Assembly: GCF_002265625.1 (NCBI RefSeq)
Contig: NZ_NOVE01000027.1
Span: 1 to 42,101, forward strand
Length of the DNA stretch: 42,101 bases
Origin: Prevotella sp. 885
GTDB lineage: Bacteria > Bacteroidota > Bacteroidia > Bacteroidales > Bacteroidaceae
Reading direction: 5' to 3'
In this document: piece by piece, positions 41,892-42,101 of the stretch
How positions within the stretch are numbered: position 1 is the stretch's first letter
Layout: every line of letters begins with the position of its first letter
Made by a program: the position numbers and the translations under genes
Notes under the pieces: generated by a model
Seen by the model: the letters and a program-made list of their open reading frames with translations, nothing else
The model's database searches: none
What the model was told of the DNA's origin: nothing

Positions 41892-41947
41892 AAAAGGAGA
41901 ATGGGCTGTATGAGAGACACAACTCTCACAGCCCATTCTCCTTTTTT
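41892..41947 (+). terminator. Terminator of the second M6 protease gene
   Basis: AAAAGGAGAATGGGCTGT pairs with ACAGCCCATTCTCCTTTT, with an inner GAGAG/CTCTC hairpin and a T run. It is one of the strongest intrinsic terminators in the window. Confidence 0.93.
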
Positions 41948-41961
41948 GTTGGAATCAATTT

Positions 41962-42101
41962 AGGCAGGGCTTTGACAAAAACCTTTATCCACATGCCTTT
42001 TGTTGGCACACCCTACGGGTTCATGATATCGTTTGGCGAATGGGATTTACGAGAGCGTTGCTCTCGACACCCATCCTCCAAACGATATCATGAGTGATGC
42101 C
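41962..42101 (-). repeat. Structured hairpin element with conserved tail, copy 3
   Basis: On the minus strand the tail runs 41991-41962 and matches copies 1 and 2 (AAGGTTTTTGTCAAAGCCC). The main stem is unrelated in sequence: 15 bp (42022-42036 with 42078-42092) plus ATGGG/CCCAT. Yet the tip keeps TGT-CGAGAGC-AAC-GCTCTCG-TAA. The small hairpin is AACCC-GTA-GGGTG, and the clamp begins GGCA/TGCC at the window edge. It is cut by the window end. Confidence 0.78.

Overview
The window looks like a chromosomal segment of a Bacteroidales bacterium close to Prevotella/Segatella. Evidence for this: intergenic regions carry Bacteroidota-type promoters (TTTG, 19-20 bp, TAnnTTTG) and start codons lack Shine-Dalgarno sequences. 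It also holds a SusC/SusD pair, DUF3822 next to rsmD, an AAA-ATPase-like/PD-(D/E)XK protein, and secreted proteases whose C-termini resemble type IX secretion sorting domains.

Layout. 1-640: the first codons of a probable transposase gene (minus strand, cut by the window edge), then divergent tRNA-Phe and tRNA-Pro genes. 643-5933: trpS on plus; on minus a WG-repeat protein plus ribD operon, a PafA-type phosphatase and rubrerythrin. 5934-9890: a repeat-rich stretch with a 22-bp array and two direct copies of a ~640-bp compound repeat that flank an aminopeptidase P gene. 9891-12600: a small exported protein, a GNAT acetyltransferase, mannose-1-phosphate guanylyltransferase and tRNA-Leu. 12712-14271: an AAA-ATPase-like/nuclease gene.

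14258-22887 is the most interesting region. Seven adjacent minus-strand genes, all with export signals, lie behind one promoter: a TPR-caspase (C14) protein, a DUF4384 protein, a beta-propeller/OmpA-like protein, two paralogous carboxypeptidase-regulatory-domain/outer-membrane-barrel proteins, an LPP20-like protein and a transglutaminase-like protein. I read it as a periplasmic or envelope caspase system of unknown function.

23334-33402: a recently truncated copy of the AAA-ATPase-like gene's 3' end, a second ATPase, an M6 metalloprotease, and a long co-directional run fadD, prfB, a 46-aa membrane peptide, a CYTH protein, a His-rich G3E GTPase, DUF3822, rsmD (transcribed right to left). 33781-41947: a long-leader susC, susD, surface lipoprotein and second M6 metalloprotease, which together suggest protein or peptide use rather than a glycan locus.

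Several non-coding repeat families stand out. One is a hairpin element at about 7023-7181, 9643-9805 and 41962-42101. Its stems differ in sequence between copies but stay complementary, while its tip and tail are conserved. Function calls rest on motifs read by eye; no database search was run.
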